Assembly: GCA_910583695.1 (NCBI GenBank)
Contig: CAJTZL010000011.1
Span: 1 to 57,465, forward strand
Direction of reading: 5' to 3'
From: an uncultured Oscillibacter sp.
GTDB lineage: Bacteria > Bacillota > Clostridia > Oscillospirales > Oscillospiraceae
Length of the DNA stretch: 57,465 bases
In this document: positions 22,498-30,545 of the stretch, piece after piece
How positions within the stretch are numbered: the first letter of the stretch is position 1
How the letters are laid out: each line of letters opens with the position of its first letter
The notes under the pieces: model-generated
Seen by the model: the letters and a program-made list of their open reading frames with translations, nothing else
Told to the model about the DNA's origin: nothing
Databases searched by the model: none
Program-made: the position numbers and the translations under genes

Positions 22498-23304
22498 TTG
22501 AAACGAAAACGCTGGGCTGCGGCGGCGTTATGCGCGGTGGCCGCGCTGGCGGCGCTGGATGTGCGGCTTCAAACGGTGTCCTATTCCGCTGCTACGCCCA
22601 AAGTGGCCGCGCCGGTGCGGCTGGTGGTGCTGTCGGATCTCCACAGCTGCGTTTACGGTCCGGAGCAGAGGACTCTGCTGGAGGCCGTGGCGGCGGCGGG
22701 ACCGGACGCGGTGCTCATGGCCGGGGACATGGTGGACGACGTCATGCCGGAGGAGCCCGCCTGGACGGCAGTCCAGGCTCTGGCGGCAAGGTATCCCTGC
22801 TTTTATGTCACCGGAAACCACGAGTGGCGGACCGGGGAGGCGGAGCGCATTTGCCGGGGGATGGAGAACCTGGGTGTCCGGGTTCTCCGGGGCGATGGAG
22901 AGGCCGTGGAGCTGAACGGGCAGCAGATGGACCTTTGGGGAGTGGACGACCCGGATTCCGGAGCGCTGGGGCTGGAGTTGGAACAGGCGGGGGCGGGCGT
23001 CCGGAAGGAGACTTTTTCCGTCCTGCTGGCCCACCGGCCTGAGAAATTCCGGCTCTATCTGCAATATCCCTTTGATCTGGTGGTGTCCGGCCACGCCCAC
23101 GGCGGGCAGTGGCGGCTTCCGGGTCTGGTGAACGGACTTTTTGCGCCGGGGCAGGGGCTGTTCCCGGCCTATGCTGGGGGATGCTATGAAGTGGGGGAGG
23201 CCCGGCTGGCGGTCAGCCGGGGACTGGCCCGGGAGAGCACCCGGATACCCAGGCTTTTTAACCGCCCAGAGGTGACGCTGATAGAGATTCTGCCGGAGTC
23301 ATAG
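22498..23304 (+). CDS. Calcineurin-like phosphoesterase (YkuE type), membrane-anchored
   Basis: The 268-residue protein starts at TTG 22498 after AAGAAGGGA. An N-terminal hydrophobic segment (WAAAALCAVAALAALDV) acts as signal anchor. The metallophosphoesterase motifs are complete: VVLSDLHS (Asp/His), LMAGDMVDD, VTGNHEW and VSGHAHGGQWRLPG. YkuE-like enzymes are dimetal hydrolases, some acting on UDP-activated sugars or lipids. It probably works on the outer face of the membrane or in the wall space. Confidence 0.87.
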   Translation: MKRKRWAAAALCAVAALAALDVRLQTVSYSAATPKVAAPVRLVVLSDLHSCVYGPEQRTLLEAVAAAGPDAVLMAGDMVDDVMPEEPAWTAVQALAARYPCFYVTGNHEWRTGEAERICRGMENLGVRVLRGDGEAVELNGQQMDLWGVDDPDSGALGLELEQAGAGVRKETFSVLLAHRPEKFRLYLQYPFDLVVSGHAHGGQWRLPGLVNGLFAPGQGLFPAYAGGCYEVGEARLAVSRGLARESTRIPRLFNRPEVTLIEILPES

Positions 23305-23339
23305 AGGGCCTTGAAATTTGAGAGGAAACAGGAGGCGCT

Positions 23340-24095
23340 ATGCGGAACATTGCCTTGAAGCTCACCTACAATGGAACGGCCTATCATGGCTGGCAGGTGC
23401 AGAAAAACGCCGCCTCCGTCTGCGAAACTCTGCAAAGGGCCATCTCCAAGGTCTGCGGGGGACCCGTCCATCTCACCGGCTGCGGCCGGACGGACGCGGG
23501 GGTTCACGCGGAGCGGTACGTGGCCAATTTCCGCACGGAGAGCCGCATTCCCATTGACCGGATGCCCTACGCCATCAACACCCACACTCCGGAGGATATT
23601 GCCGTCCGGGAGGCGGTGGAGGTTTCGGAGGACTTCAACGCCATCGGCTCCTGCATCAAAAAGGAGTATACCTACCGCATTTACAACTCCCGCTTCAAAA
23701 ATCCCTTCTACGTCAACCGGGCCTATTTTTATCCGAAACGGCTGGATGAGGACTTTTTGAACCGGGCTGCCCATATGTTTGTGGGGACCCACGATTTCCG
23801 GGCCGTCCGCAGCGTGGGTACGGAGACGAGAACCACGGTCCGGACCATTTACTGGTGCGACGTGACCCGGAACGGAGACCTTTTGGAGCTCCGCATCTGC
23901 GCAGACGGTTTTTTGTACAATATGGTCCGGGCCATTACCGGCACCGTGCTGTACGCCGCCGAGGGCAAGTTTGCTCCGGAGGAGATCCCCGCCATTCTGG
24001 AGAGCGGGGACCGGACCCTGGCGGGGCCCACGGTGCCCCCCGGCGGGCTGTACCTGACGAGAATCTGGTATGAGGATGAACGGCTGAATGAGTGA
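23340..24095 (+). CDS. truA: tRNA pseudouridine synthase A
   Basis: The 251-residue enzyme isomerises uridines 38-40 of the anticodon stem. It has the TruA opening LKLTYNGTAYHGWQVQKN, the catalytic aspartate in GCGRTDAGVHAER (about residue 52), and the second-half motif FLYNMVRAITGTV. Length is normal for the family. In many Firmicutes truA follows ecfT directly; here three genes are inserted between them. Its stop is overlapped by the next gene start. Confidence 0.96.
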   Translation: MRNIALKLTYNGTAYHGWQVQKNAASVCETLQRAISKVCGGPVHLTGCGRTDAGVHAERYVANFRTESRIPIDRMPYAINTHTPEDIAVREAVEVSEDFNAIGSCIKKEYTYRIYNSRFKNPFYVNRAYFYPKRLDEDFLNRAAHMFVGTHDFRAVRSVGTETRTTVRTIYWCDVTRNGDLLELRICADGFLYNMVRAITGTVLYAAEGKFAPEEIPAILESGDRTLAGPTVPPGGLYLTRIWYEDERLNE

Positions 24096-25254
24096 AAAAC
24101 GTGTGGACAAATCCAAAGAGGGGCGGCACCCCGTCCGCAGCTTCCTGAGCTTTCTCCTGATGCTGGCTGTGGTGCTGTTGGTGGTGCTGTTCGCGGCCTA
24201 CCGGGACGGCACGGGGTTCGACATTCTCCGCCGCTACCTCCACTACGGACGGGCGGAGCAGGTGGGGGGCGAGACGGTCTACCACTTCGACGCGTCCTCC
24301 CAAAACCGCTTTGCCCTCCTGGGGGAAAGTCTGGCGGTGCTGTCGGATGCGTCCCTGAGCCTGTACAACAGCGCGGGGCAGGAGGTCTGGTCCACCCCAG
24401 TGACCATGACGGCACCGGCCCTGGTCTCCGGCGGCGGCCGGGCGGCGGCCTACGACGTGGGGGGCACGTCGCTGTACGTGCTGGACCAGTCGGGCCCCCT
24501 GCTGGAGCTCACCGCCGATGAGGAGGAGCCCTACATATCCGCCACGCTGAACCAAAACGGGGAGCTGGCGGTAACGGCTCAGAAGAAGGGCTACAAGGGA
24601 AGCGTCAAGGTCTACGACCGGGCCCTGGGGCCGGACCCCTCCTTTGAGTTCAAGTCCTCCCAGCGCTTTGTGCTGGACGGGTATGTTTTCGGGGAGCATC
24701 TGGCGGCGGTGACGCTTGGCCAGGAGAACGGCGTCTTTGTCAGCAGCATTGGCCTCTATGACCTCTCCAAGGACGCGAAGGAGCCCGCGGCAAATTACAG
24801 CATCTCCGGCGGGCTGGTGGCCGCCATCGGAGAGCAGGAGGGACGGCTGACCACGGTTTCCGACGCCGCCTTGACCTTTGCCAATACCGGCGGCGAAATC
24901 ACCGGGACCTACGCCTACGGCGGGTCCTACCTGCGGGAGTATGATCTGGGCGGCACGGGCTTTTCCGCGCTGCTGCTGAACCGCTACCGCTCCGGCAGCG
25001 TGGGGCGGCTTGTCACCGTGGACAAGAGCGGAGAGGTCCTGGGCTCCCTGGATGTCCGGGAGGAGGTGCTGGATGTCTCCGCCTCCGGCCGGTATCTGGC
25101 GGTGCTCTATGCCGACCATCTGGCGGTCTACAACTCGGATCTCCAGCCCTATGCCACCCTCCAGGGGACAGGGGAAGCCCGGGAGGTCCTGATGCGCTCC
25201 GACGGGTCGGCGCTGCTGCTGTCCGGAAACTCCGCCAGCCTGTTTTTGCCTTGA
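24088..25254 (+). CDS. DUF5711-family membrane-anchored beta-propeller protein
   Basis: The 388-residue protein has a basic cytosolic N-terminus, one membrane segment (FLSFLLMLAVVLLVVLF, about residues 19-37) and a long extracytoplasmic region made of repeating four-strand units with Gly/Asp turns (LAVLSDASLSLYNSAGQEVW, AAAYDVGGTSLYVLDQSG, LAVLYADHLAVYNSDL), consistent with a WD-like beta-propeller. DUF5711 is common in clostridia and has no known activity; a scaffold or sensor role is likely. The start overlaps truA by 8 bp. Confidence 0.8.
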   Translation: MSEKRVDKSKEGRHPVRSFLSFLLMLAVVLLVVLFAAYRDGTGFDILRRYLHYGRAEQVGGETVYHFDASSQNRFALLGESLAVLSDASLSLYNSAGQEVWSTPVTMTAPALVSGGGRAAAYDVGGTSLYVLDQSGPLLELTADEEEPYISATLNQNGELAVTAQKKGYKGSVKVYDRALGPDPSFEFKSSQRFVLDGYVFGEHLAAVTLGQENGVFVSSIGLYDLSKDAKEPAANYSISGGLVAAIGEQEGRLTTVSDAALTFANTGGEITGTYAYGGSYLREYDLGGTGFSALLLNRYRSGSVGRLVTVDKSGEVLGSLDVREEVLDVSASGRYLAVLYADHLAVYNSDLQPYATLQGTGEAREVLMRSDGSALLLSGNSASLFLP

Positions 25255-25315
25255 CTGCATGAAAATAAGCGGCATGTTCACAAAACGTTTACAGGGGAAG
25301 AGGTAGGAAAGTTTG

Positions 25316-25996
25316 ATGACACCTGTTATAATAGATGCCATCGCCGTGGCGGTGCTGGCGGGTTTTGCAATTCTGGGAGCCTGGAAGGGACTGCTGCGGA
25401 CCCTGGCGGGACTGCTGGTGCTGGCGCTGTCCCTGGCGGGGGCAGGCATCATCGCCTCGGCCCTGTCGGCCCCGGCGGCGAAGCTCATTGTGCCGGTGAT
25501 AGAAAAGCGGCTGGAGTCCCGCCTGGATGAGGCCCTTCAACAGCGGTATCCCGGCGAACAGCCGGAGGACCAGCTGTCCGTCACGGATATGCTGGGCCTG
25601 CTGGGTATTGATGAGACCCAGTGGGACGCGCTGGTCTTCCGGGCTCAGGACGCCGTTCGGGATACCGGAGTCCACTTGATGACCGCCGTGATTGGAAGCG
25701 TGGCCCAGTCCATGCTCTACGGCGTGCTGTACATGCTCTCCTTTGTCCTGCTGAGCATTGCCCTGCACCTGCTGGTGCGGATGCTGGACGCGGTTCTGAA
25801 ACTGCCGGGCCTCCACGGGCTTAACGCCGTGGGCGGCGGTCTGGTGGGGCTGGCGGAGGGGGCCCTGCTGCTGTTTCTGGCGGTCTGGGTGCTGCGGCTG
25901 GCGGGGGTCTCCTTCGACGGTCAGGAGGACTGCCGGATTTTCCGGTTTTTCATCACCTATACGCCCCTGGATGCTTTGAAATTCCTGGGCATATAA
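25316..25996 (+). CDS. CvpA-family membrane protein
   Basis: ATG 25316 is preferred over TTG 25313. The 226-residue protein has an N-terminal helix (IIDAIAVAVLAGFAILGAWKG) with the GAWKG motif seen in CvpA proteins, a soluble middle (about residues 60-120) and C-terminal membrane helices. The family is linked to colicin V production in E. coli and to envelope processes elsewhere, without a defined activity. It is followed by clpE after an 84-bp gap. Confidence 0.8.
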   Translation: MTPVIIDAIAVAVLAGFAILGAWKGLLRTLAGLLVLALSLAGAGIIASALSAPAAKLIVPVIEKRLESRLDEALQQRYPGEQPEDQLSVTDMLGLLGIDETQWDALVFRAQDAVRDTGVHLMTAVIGSVAQSMLYGVLYMLSFVLLSIALHLLVRMLDAVLKLPGLHGLNAVGGGLVGLAEGALLLFLAVWVLRLAGVSFDGQEDCRIFRFFITYTPLDALKFLGI

Positions 25997-26080
25997 ATTC
26001 CGGCCCGGCCGGACGGCCTCCATGAGGCCCGATATTTCGATAAGAATGGCGCCCAAGGGGCGCGTGGAGGTTTAAAAGGT

Positions 26081-28384
26081 ATGCAGCCGACACTTTGTTC
26101 CAGATGCAAGAAAAACGTCGCCGTGGTATTCATCTCCAAGCTGGACGGCGAGAAGACCATCAACGAGGGCCTGTGCCTGAAATGCGCAAAGGAGCTGGGG
26201 CTTCCCCAGGTGGACGACATGATGAAGCGCATGGGCATCTCCGACGAGGACCTGGAGACCCTGAACAGCGAAATGATGCAGGCCATGAACGGCGTGGAAA
26301 ACATTGAGGACCTCCCCGGCGGTGAGGAGGACGGCGGAGAAGAAGAGGGAAAAACCGCTACCTTCCCCTTCCTGAACCGCCTGTTCTCCGGCGGCGATTC
26401 CTCCAAGGAGAGCGCCGAGGAGGGCCGAAGCGAGCGCCGGGAGAAAAAGGAGTCCTCCAAGAACACCAAGCGGAAGTACCTGGAGAATTACTGCATCTCC
26501 CTGACCCAGAAGGCCAAGGACGGCAAGCTGGACCCGGTGATCGGCCGGGCGGAGGAGATTGAGCGGGTGGTTCAGATTCTGAACCGCCGCCAGAAGAACA
26601 ACCCCTGCCTGATCGGAGAGCCCGGCGTGGGTAAAACCGCCATCGCCGAGGGCTTGTCTCAGCGCATCGCCGAGGGCGACGTGCCCTTCAAGCTCCGGGA
26701 GAAGGAGGTCTACCTCCTGGATCTGACGGCCCTTGTGGCGGGCACTCAATTCCGGGGCCAGTTCGAGAGCCGGATGAAGGGCCTGATCGACGAGGTGAAG
26801 CGCCTGGGGAACATCATATTGATGATCGACGAGGTCCACAATCTGGTGGGGGCGGGAGACGCCGAGGGCAGTATGAACGCCGCCAACATCTTGAAGCCCG
26901 CCCTGAGCCGGGGGGAAATCCAGGTCATCGGTGCCACCACCTTCAACGAATACCGCAAGCACATTGAAAAGGACTCCGCTCTGGAGCGGCGCTTCCAGCC
27001 GGTGACGGTGAACGAGCCCTCTGTGGAGGACTCCGTCCAGATTTTGAAGGGTCTGGCCCCCAAATACGAGGAGTTCCACGGCGTAAAGCTGACGGAAGGC
27101 ATCCTCCGTCAGGCGGTGCTCCTCAGCGAGCGGTACATCACGGACCGCTTTCTGCCGGATAAGGCCATTGACCTCATCGACGAGGCCAGCAGTGACCTGA
27201 ACCTCAAGGACCCGGACATCTCCCGGCGGATGCAGATCCAGCGGGAGATGGACGACTACGCCAAGGAGCGGACCATGCTGGAGGAGAAGGAGGAGAAGTC
27301 CGAAGAGGACTACGCCCGCATGGCGGAGCTGAAGAGCCGGGACCTCCAGCTCTCCACGGAGCTCAGCGTCATCGACGAGAAGGGATGCCCCCAGCTGACC
27401 ATGGAGAATCTGGCCCACGTCATTGAACTGTGGACCAAGATTCCCGCCTCCCGCATCCGGGAGCAGGAGTTCCAGCGCCTCAGCCAGCTGGAGGAGCGCT
27501 TGAAGGACCACATCATCGGCCAGGACGAGGCCATCGAGGCCGTGTCCGCCGCCGTCCGCCGGAACCGGGTGGGCATCTCTCCCAAGCACAAGCCTGTCAG
27601 CTTCATCTTTGTGGGCTCCACCGGCGTAGGGAAGACGGAGCTGGTGAAGCAGCTGGCCACAGACCTCTTCAACACTCCCGACGCCCTGATTCGCCTGGAC
27701 ATGTCGGAGTTTATGGAAAAGCACTCCGTCTCTCGTATCGTGGGCTCCCCCCCTGGCTACGTGGGCTATGACGAGGCGGGGCAGCTGACGGAGAAGATTC
27801 GCCGGAAGCCCTACGCCGTCGTCCTCTTTGACGAGATTGAAAAGGCCCACCCCGACGTGCTGAATGTGCTCCTCCAGATTCTGGACGACGGAGAGATCAC
27901 CGACGCCCACGGACGGAAGGTAAACTTTGAAAATACCATCATTGTCATGACCTCCAACGCCGGAAGCGCCACCAAGGAGGGGACCGTGGGCTTTGACCGG
28001 AGCCTGAGCCAGCAGGACAGCGAGAAGGCCATGAAGGCCCTCCAGCAGTTCCTCCGGCCGGAGTTCATCAACCGGGTGGATGCGGTCATCACCTTCAACC
28101 GCCTCTCGGAGAAGGATTTCCAGTCTATCGCCCGGATCATGCTGGACGAGCTGAAGGATTCCTTGAAGGAGAAGGGCATTACCTTCACCTACGACGCCAC
28201 TCTGGTGGACTTCCTAACCAAGAAGTCCTACTCCCGGACCTATGGGGCCCGGAACCTCCGGCGGACCATCCAGAAGGAGCTGGAGGATCCCATGGCGACC
28301 AAGATCATCAACAGCTACGAAGAACCTATCATCGGCATCAACGCCGCTGCGGAAAATGAACATGTCTGCCTGAGAACGCTCTGA
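26081..28384 (+). CDS. clpE: Clp protease ATP-binding subunit, ClpE-like
   Basis: The 767-residue protein has an N-terminal zinc finger (CSRC at residues 6-9 and CLKC at 32-35) in place of the usual double Clp-N repeat, the mark of ClpE. An acidic linker follows (about 75-130). AAA domain 1 has Walker A GEPGVGKTA (about 179) and Walker B ILMIDEVHN; a middle coiled coil lies near 385-425; AAA domain 2 has GSTGVGKTE (about 510) and VVLFDEIEKAHP. The VGF tripeptide near EGTVGFDRS would dock on ClpP. It unfolds damaged proteins. No CtsR or CIRCE operator is seen in the 84-bp upstream gap. Confidence 0.9.
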   Translation: MQPTLCSRCKKNVAVVFISKLDGEKTINEGLCLKCAKELGLPQVDDMMKRMGISDEDLETLNSEMMQAMNGVENIEDLPGGEEDGGEEEGKTATFPFLNRLFSGGDSSKESAEEGRSERREKKESSKNTKRKYLENYCISLTQKAKDGKLDPVIGRAEEIERVVQILNRRQKNNPCLIGEPGVGKTAIAEGLSQRIAEGDVPFKLREKEVYLLDLTALVAGTQFRGQFESRMKGLIDEVKRLGNIILMIDEVHNLVGAGDAEGSMNAANILKPALSRGEIQVIGATTFNEYRKHIEKDSALERRFQPVTVNEPSVEDSVQILKGLAPKYEEFHGVKLTEGILRQAVLLSERYITDRFLPDKAIDLIDEASSDLNLKDPDISRRMQIQREMDDYAKERTMLEEKEEKSEEDYARMAELKSRDLQLSTELSVIDEKGCPQLTMENLAHVIELWTKIPASRIREQEFQRLSQLEERLKDHIIGQDEAIEAVSAAVRRNRVGISPKHKPVSFIFVGSTGVGKTELVKQLATDLFNTPDALIRLDMSEFMEKHSVSRIVGSPPGYVGYDEAGQLTEKIRRKPYAVVLFDEIEKAHPDVLNVLLQILDDGEITDAHGRKVNFENTIIVMTSNAGSATKEGTVGFDRSLSQQDSEKAMKALQQFLRPEFINRVDAVITFNRLSEKDFQSIARIMLDELKDSLKEKGITFTYDATLVDFLTKKSYSRTYGARNLRRTIQKELEDPMATKIINSYEEPIIGINAAAENEHVCLRTL

Positions 28385-28453
28385 GCCGCCTCCGGCATGT
28401 TCCATATCAAAAGCCGGGGACTTTCCGCCGCCCGGCGGGAGAGGAAGGCCCCT

Positions 28454-28663
28454 ATGCTTTTTCGAAAAGACATTGATCCCCGCTGCGCCTACTGCAAGCG
28501 GGGCCAGCAGCTGAACGAACGGGAGGTGGCCTGCGTGAAGCGGGGCGTGGTGCCGGTGGAGCACGCCTGTCGGGCTTTCCGGTACGACCCCTTGAAGCGG
28601 GTGCCGCCCCGCCCGGCGGCGCTGGATACCCAAAGACTCAGCGAAGAGGATTTTTCCCTGTGA
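28454..28663 (+). CDS. Small Cys-motif protein of unknown function
   Basis: ATG 28454 has GAGGAAGG upstream. The 69-residue protein contains CAYCKRG (residues 10-16) and two later cysteines (VACVKRGV, HACRAFRY), giving a probable treble-clef-like zinc site. The rest is basic and Pro-rich. I recall close relatives of this small protein in other Oscillospiraceae. It lies between clpE and the EFR1 gene with short gaps, so co-expression with either is possible. Confidence 0.65.
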   Translation: MLFRKDIDPRCAYCKRGQQLNEREVACVKRGVVPVEHACRAFRYDPLKRVPPRPAALDTQRLSEEDFSL

Positions 28664-28679
28664 GACTGGAGGAGATTCC

Positions 28680-29504
28680 ATGGAAGTGAAACAGATTCAC
28701 GGGCTCTGCTACAGTGCCACCGGCGTGACGGAAAAGGTGGTCCGTGCCCTGGTGGAGGGCCTGGAAGAGGAACTGGGTCTGCCTCAGGCGGTCTTCCACG
28801 GCTTCCGGAAGCCCGACGAGCGGTCAGTGGATCAGGCTTTCGGTCCCGGGGACCTGGTGGTTGTGGGTTCGCCCACCTATGCCGGCCGGATGCCCAACAA
28901 GATTGCCCCGGATTTCTGGGCCCGACTCCAGGGAAACGGGACCCTGGCGGTGGCGGTGGTGACGTTCGGCAACCGGGCCTATGACAACTCCCTGGCGGAG
29001 CTCTGCGCCCTGCTGGAGGCAAGGGGCTTTCACACCGTGGCGGCGGGGGCCTTCCCGGGCCGCCACGCCTTCACCGACGCCTTGGGGGAGGGCCGCCCGG
29101 ACTGGGATGACCGGCGGTCCATCCGACAGTTTGCCAAACAAACGGCCGGGAAGCTCCGGGAACTGGAAGCCCTTCCTCCGCCGGTGGAGGTTCCGGGGGA
29201 ACCGGAAGCGCCCTATTACATTCCCAAGGGCCTGGACGGGGAGCCGGTGAACTTCCTGAAAGCCAAGCCTCGGACGGACCTGGGCAAATGTTGCAACTGC
29301 GGTGTCTGCGCCCGGACCTGCCCCATGGGAGCCATCAATCCGGAAAACGTGGTGGAGGTGCCTGGGACCTGCATCAAGTGCCAGTCCTGTGTGTGGAAAT
29401 GCACCCATCATGCCAAGTACTTCGACGACCCTGCGTTTTTGTCCCATGTGGCCATGCTGGAGAAAGACTTCCAGGAGCCCAAGGAAATCGAAACATTTCT
29501 ATAA
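28680..29504 (+). CDS. EFR1-type flavodoxin-ferredoxin fusion
   Basis: The 274-residue protein has an N-terminal flavodoxin-like domain (about 1-165; CYSATGVTEKVVRAL for FMN phosphate, VVVGSPTYAGRMPNKIAPDF) and a C-terminal ferredoxin domain with two 4Fe-4S motifs, CCNCGVCARTCPMGAI (about residues 202-217) and CIKCQSCVWKCTHHAKY (about 230-246). EFR1 proteins shuttle electrons between flavin and clusters in anaerobes; partners are unknown. It is soluble. A perfect terminator follows. Confidence 0.9.
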   Translation: MEVKQIHGLCYSATGVTEKVVRALVEGLEEELGLPQAVFHGFRKPDERSVDQAFGPGDLVVVGSPTYAGRMPNKIAPDFWARLQGNGTLAVAVVTFGNRAYDNSLAELCALLEARGFHTVAAGAFPGRHAFTDALGEGRPDWDDRRSIRQFAKQTAGKLRELEALPPPVEVPGEPEAPYYIPKGLDGEPVNFLKAKPRTDLGKCCNCGVCARTCPMGAINPENVVEVPGTCIKCQSCVWKCTHHAKYFDDPAFLSHVAMLEKDFQEPKEIETFL

Positions 29505-29509
29505 GAAAG

Positions 29510-29535
29510 CCGGGGACCATGGTCCCCGGTTTTTC
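29510..29535 (+). terminator. Terminator between EFR1 and gluQRS
   Basis: CCGGGGACC and GGTCCCCGG form a 9-bp stem with a 2-nt loop and a TTTTT tail. The convergent gluQRS stop begins at its edge. Confidence 0.85.
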
Positions 29536-30476
29536 TATGCAAACAGTATTTCCGGCAGGCGGATATCTGCCCGGGGCACCCTTTCCCAGGAAAACTCCGA
29601 CAGCAGGCCCGCTGCCGTGCTGGGTTCGCCGGAGGGGTGGAAGCCCGCCAGCTGGGCCAGACGTCCCAGCAGCTCCTCCCCGGAGACCCGCCCCCGGAGG
29701 CTGTCCAGACCCGCGTCGGCGTCCCGCTTGGAAAGCCGCCGCCCGTCGGGAGCCAGCAGGAGGGGGAAGTGGAAGAACTCCGGCGGCGTCAGGCCCAGAA
29801 GCTGGTAGAGGTAAAGCTGCCGCGGTGTGGAGGACAGCAGGTCCGCACCCCGGACCACCTCCGTCACGCCCATGGCGGCGTCATCCACCACCACCGCCAG
29901 CTGGTAGGCGAACATGCCGTCGGACCGGCGGAGGAGAAAATCCCCGCAGTCTTGTTCCAGGTTTTCCGTAAAAGGACCCATGTGCCCATCAATAAAGGAG
30001 ATTTCCTTGTCAGGCACACGGAGCCGCAGGGCAGGGGAGCGGCGCCGGACCCGCTCTTCCCGCTGGGCGGGGGTCAGGTTTCGACAGGTCCCGGCGTAGA
30101 CCGTCCGGCCATCCTCCCGGTGGGGAGCGCTGGAGGCGTGGAGCTCCGCCCGGGTGCAGAAGCAGGGATAGACCAGCCCCAGGGCCTCCAGCCGCTCCAA
30201 CGCGGCCTGATAAAGCGCCGTCCGTCGGCTCTGGAAATAGGGCTCTTCCGGCCCTCTGGTTTCCGGTCCCTCGTCCCAGTCCAGTCCCAGCCAGCCGAGA
30301 TCCCTGATCATCTGTTCCGCATAGCGCATGGGACAGCGGGCAGTGTCCAGGTCCTCAATTCGCAGGACGATCCGTCCGCCTTTCTGCCGGGCGCTGAGCC
30401 AAGCCAGGAGACAGCAGAGTATGTTCCCCAGGTGAATGCGCCCGCTGGGGGAGGGGGCGAAGCGGCCAACCGGCAT
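29535..30476 (-). CDS. gluQRS: Glutamyl-Q tRNA(Asp) synthetase
   Basis: ATG at 30476 follows AAAGGAAG. The 313-residue enzyme is a truncated class I GlxRS lacking an anticodon-binding domain. It has the HIGH-like signature RFAPSPSGRIHLGN, the KMSKS-like RRLSKRDADAG and a four-Cys zinc knuckle region (YPCFCTRAE and YAGTCRN). GluQRS attaches glutamate to queuosine in the tRNA-Asp anticodon. Length is usual for the family. It stands alone, facing the EFR1 gene. Confidence 0.9.
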   Translation of the reverse strand: MPVGRFAPSPSGRIHLGNILCCLLAWLSARQKGGRIVLRIEDLDTARCPMRYAEQMIRDLGWLGLDWDEGPETRGPEEPYFQSRRTALYQAALERLEALGLVYPCFCTRAELHASSAPHREDGRTVYAGTCRNLTPAQREERVRRRSPALRLRVPDKEISFIDGHMGPFTENLEQDCGDFLLRRSDGMFAYQLAVVVDDAAMGVTEVVRGADLLSSTPRQLYLYQLLGLTPPEFFHFPLLLAPDGRRLSKRDADAGLDSLRGRVSGEELLGRLAQLAGFHPSGEPSTAAGLLSEFSWERVPRADIRLPEILFA

Positions 30477-30512
30477 AATGGAACTTCCTTTCAAAACAGA
30501 TTAAGCACGAAA

Positions 30513-30541
30513 CAGGCCCGGACCCCAACGGTCCGGGCCTG
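30513..30541 (-). terminator. Terminator after fakA
   Basis: CAGGCCCGGACC and GGTCCGGGCCTG form a perfect 12-bp stem with a 5-nt loop; on the minus strand a short T-rich tail follows. It separates fakA from gluQRS. Confidence 0.85.
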
Positions 30542-30545
30542 CCGC

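Noticed and set aside
25997..26080. CtsR or CIRCE heat-shock operator before clpE
   Set aside because: Neither the CtsR heptad repeat nor the CIRCE inverted repeat can be seen in the 84-bp gap.
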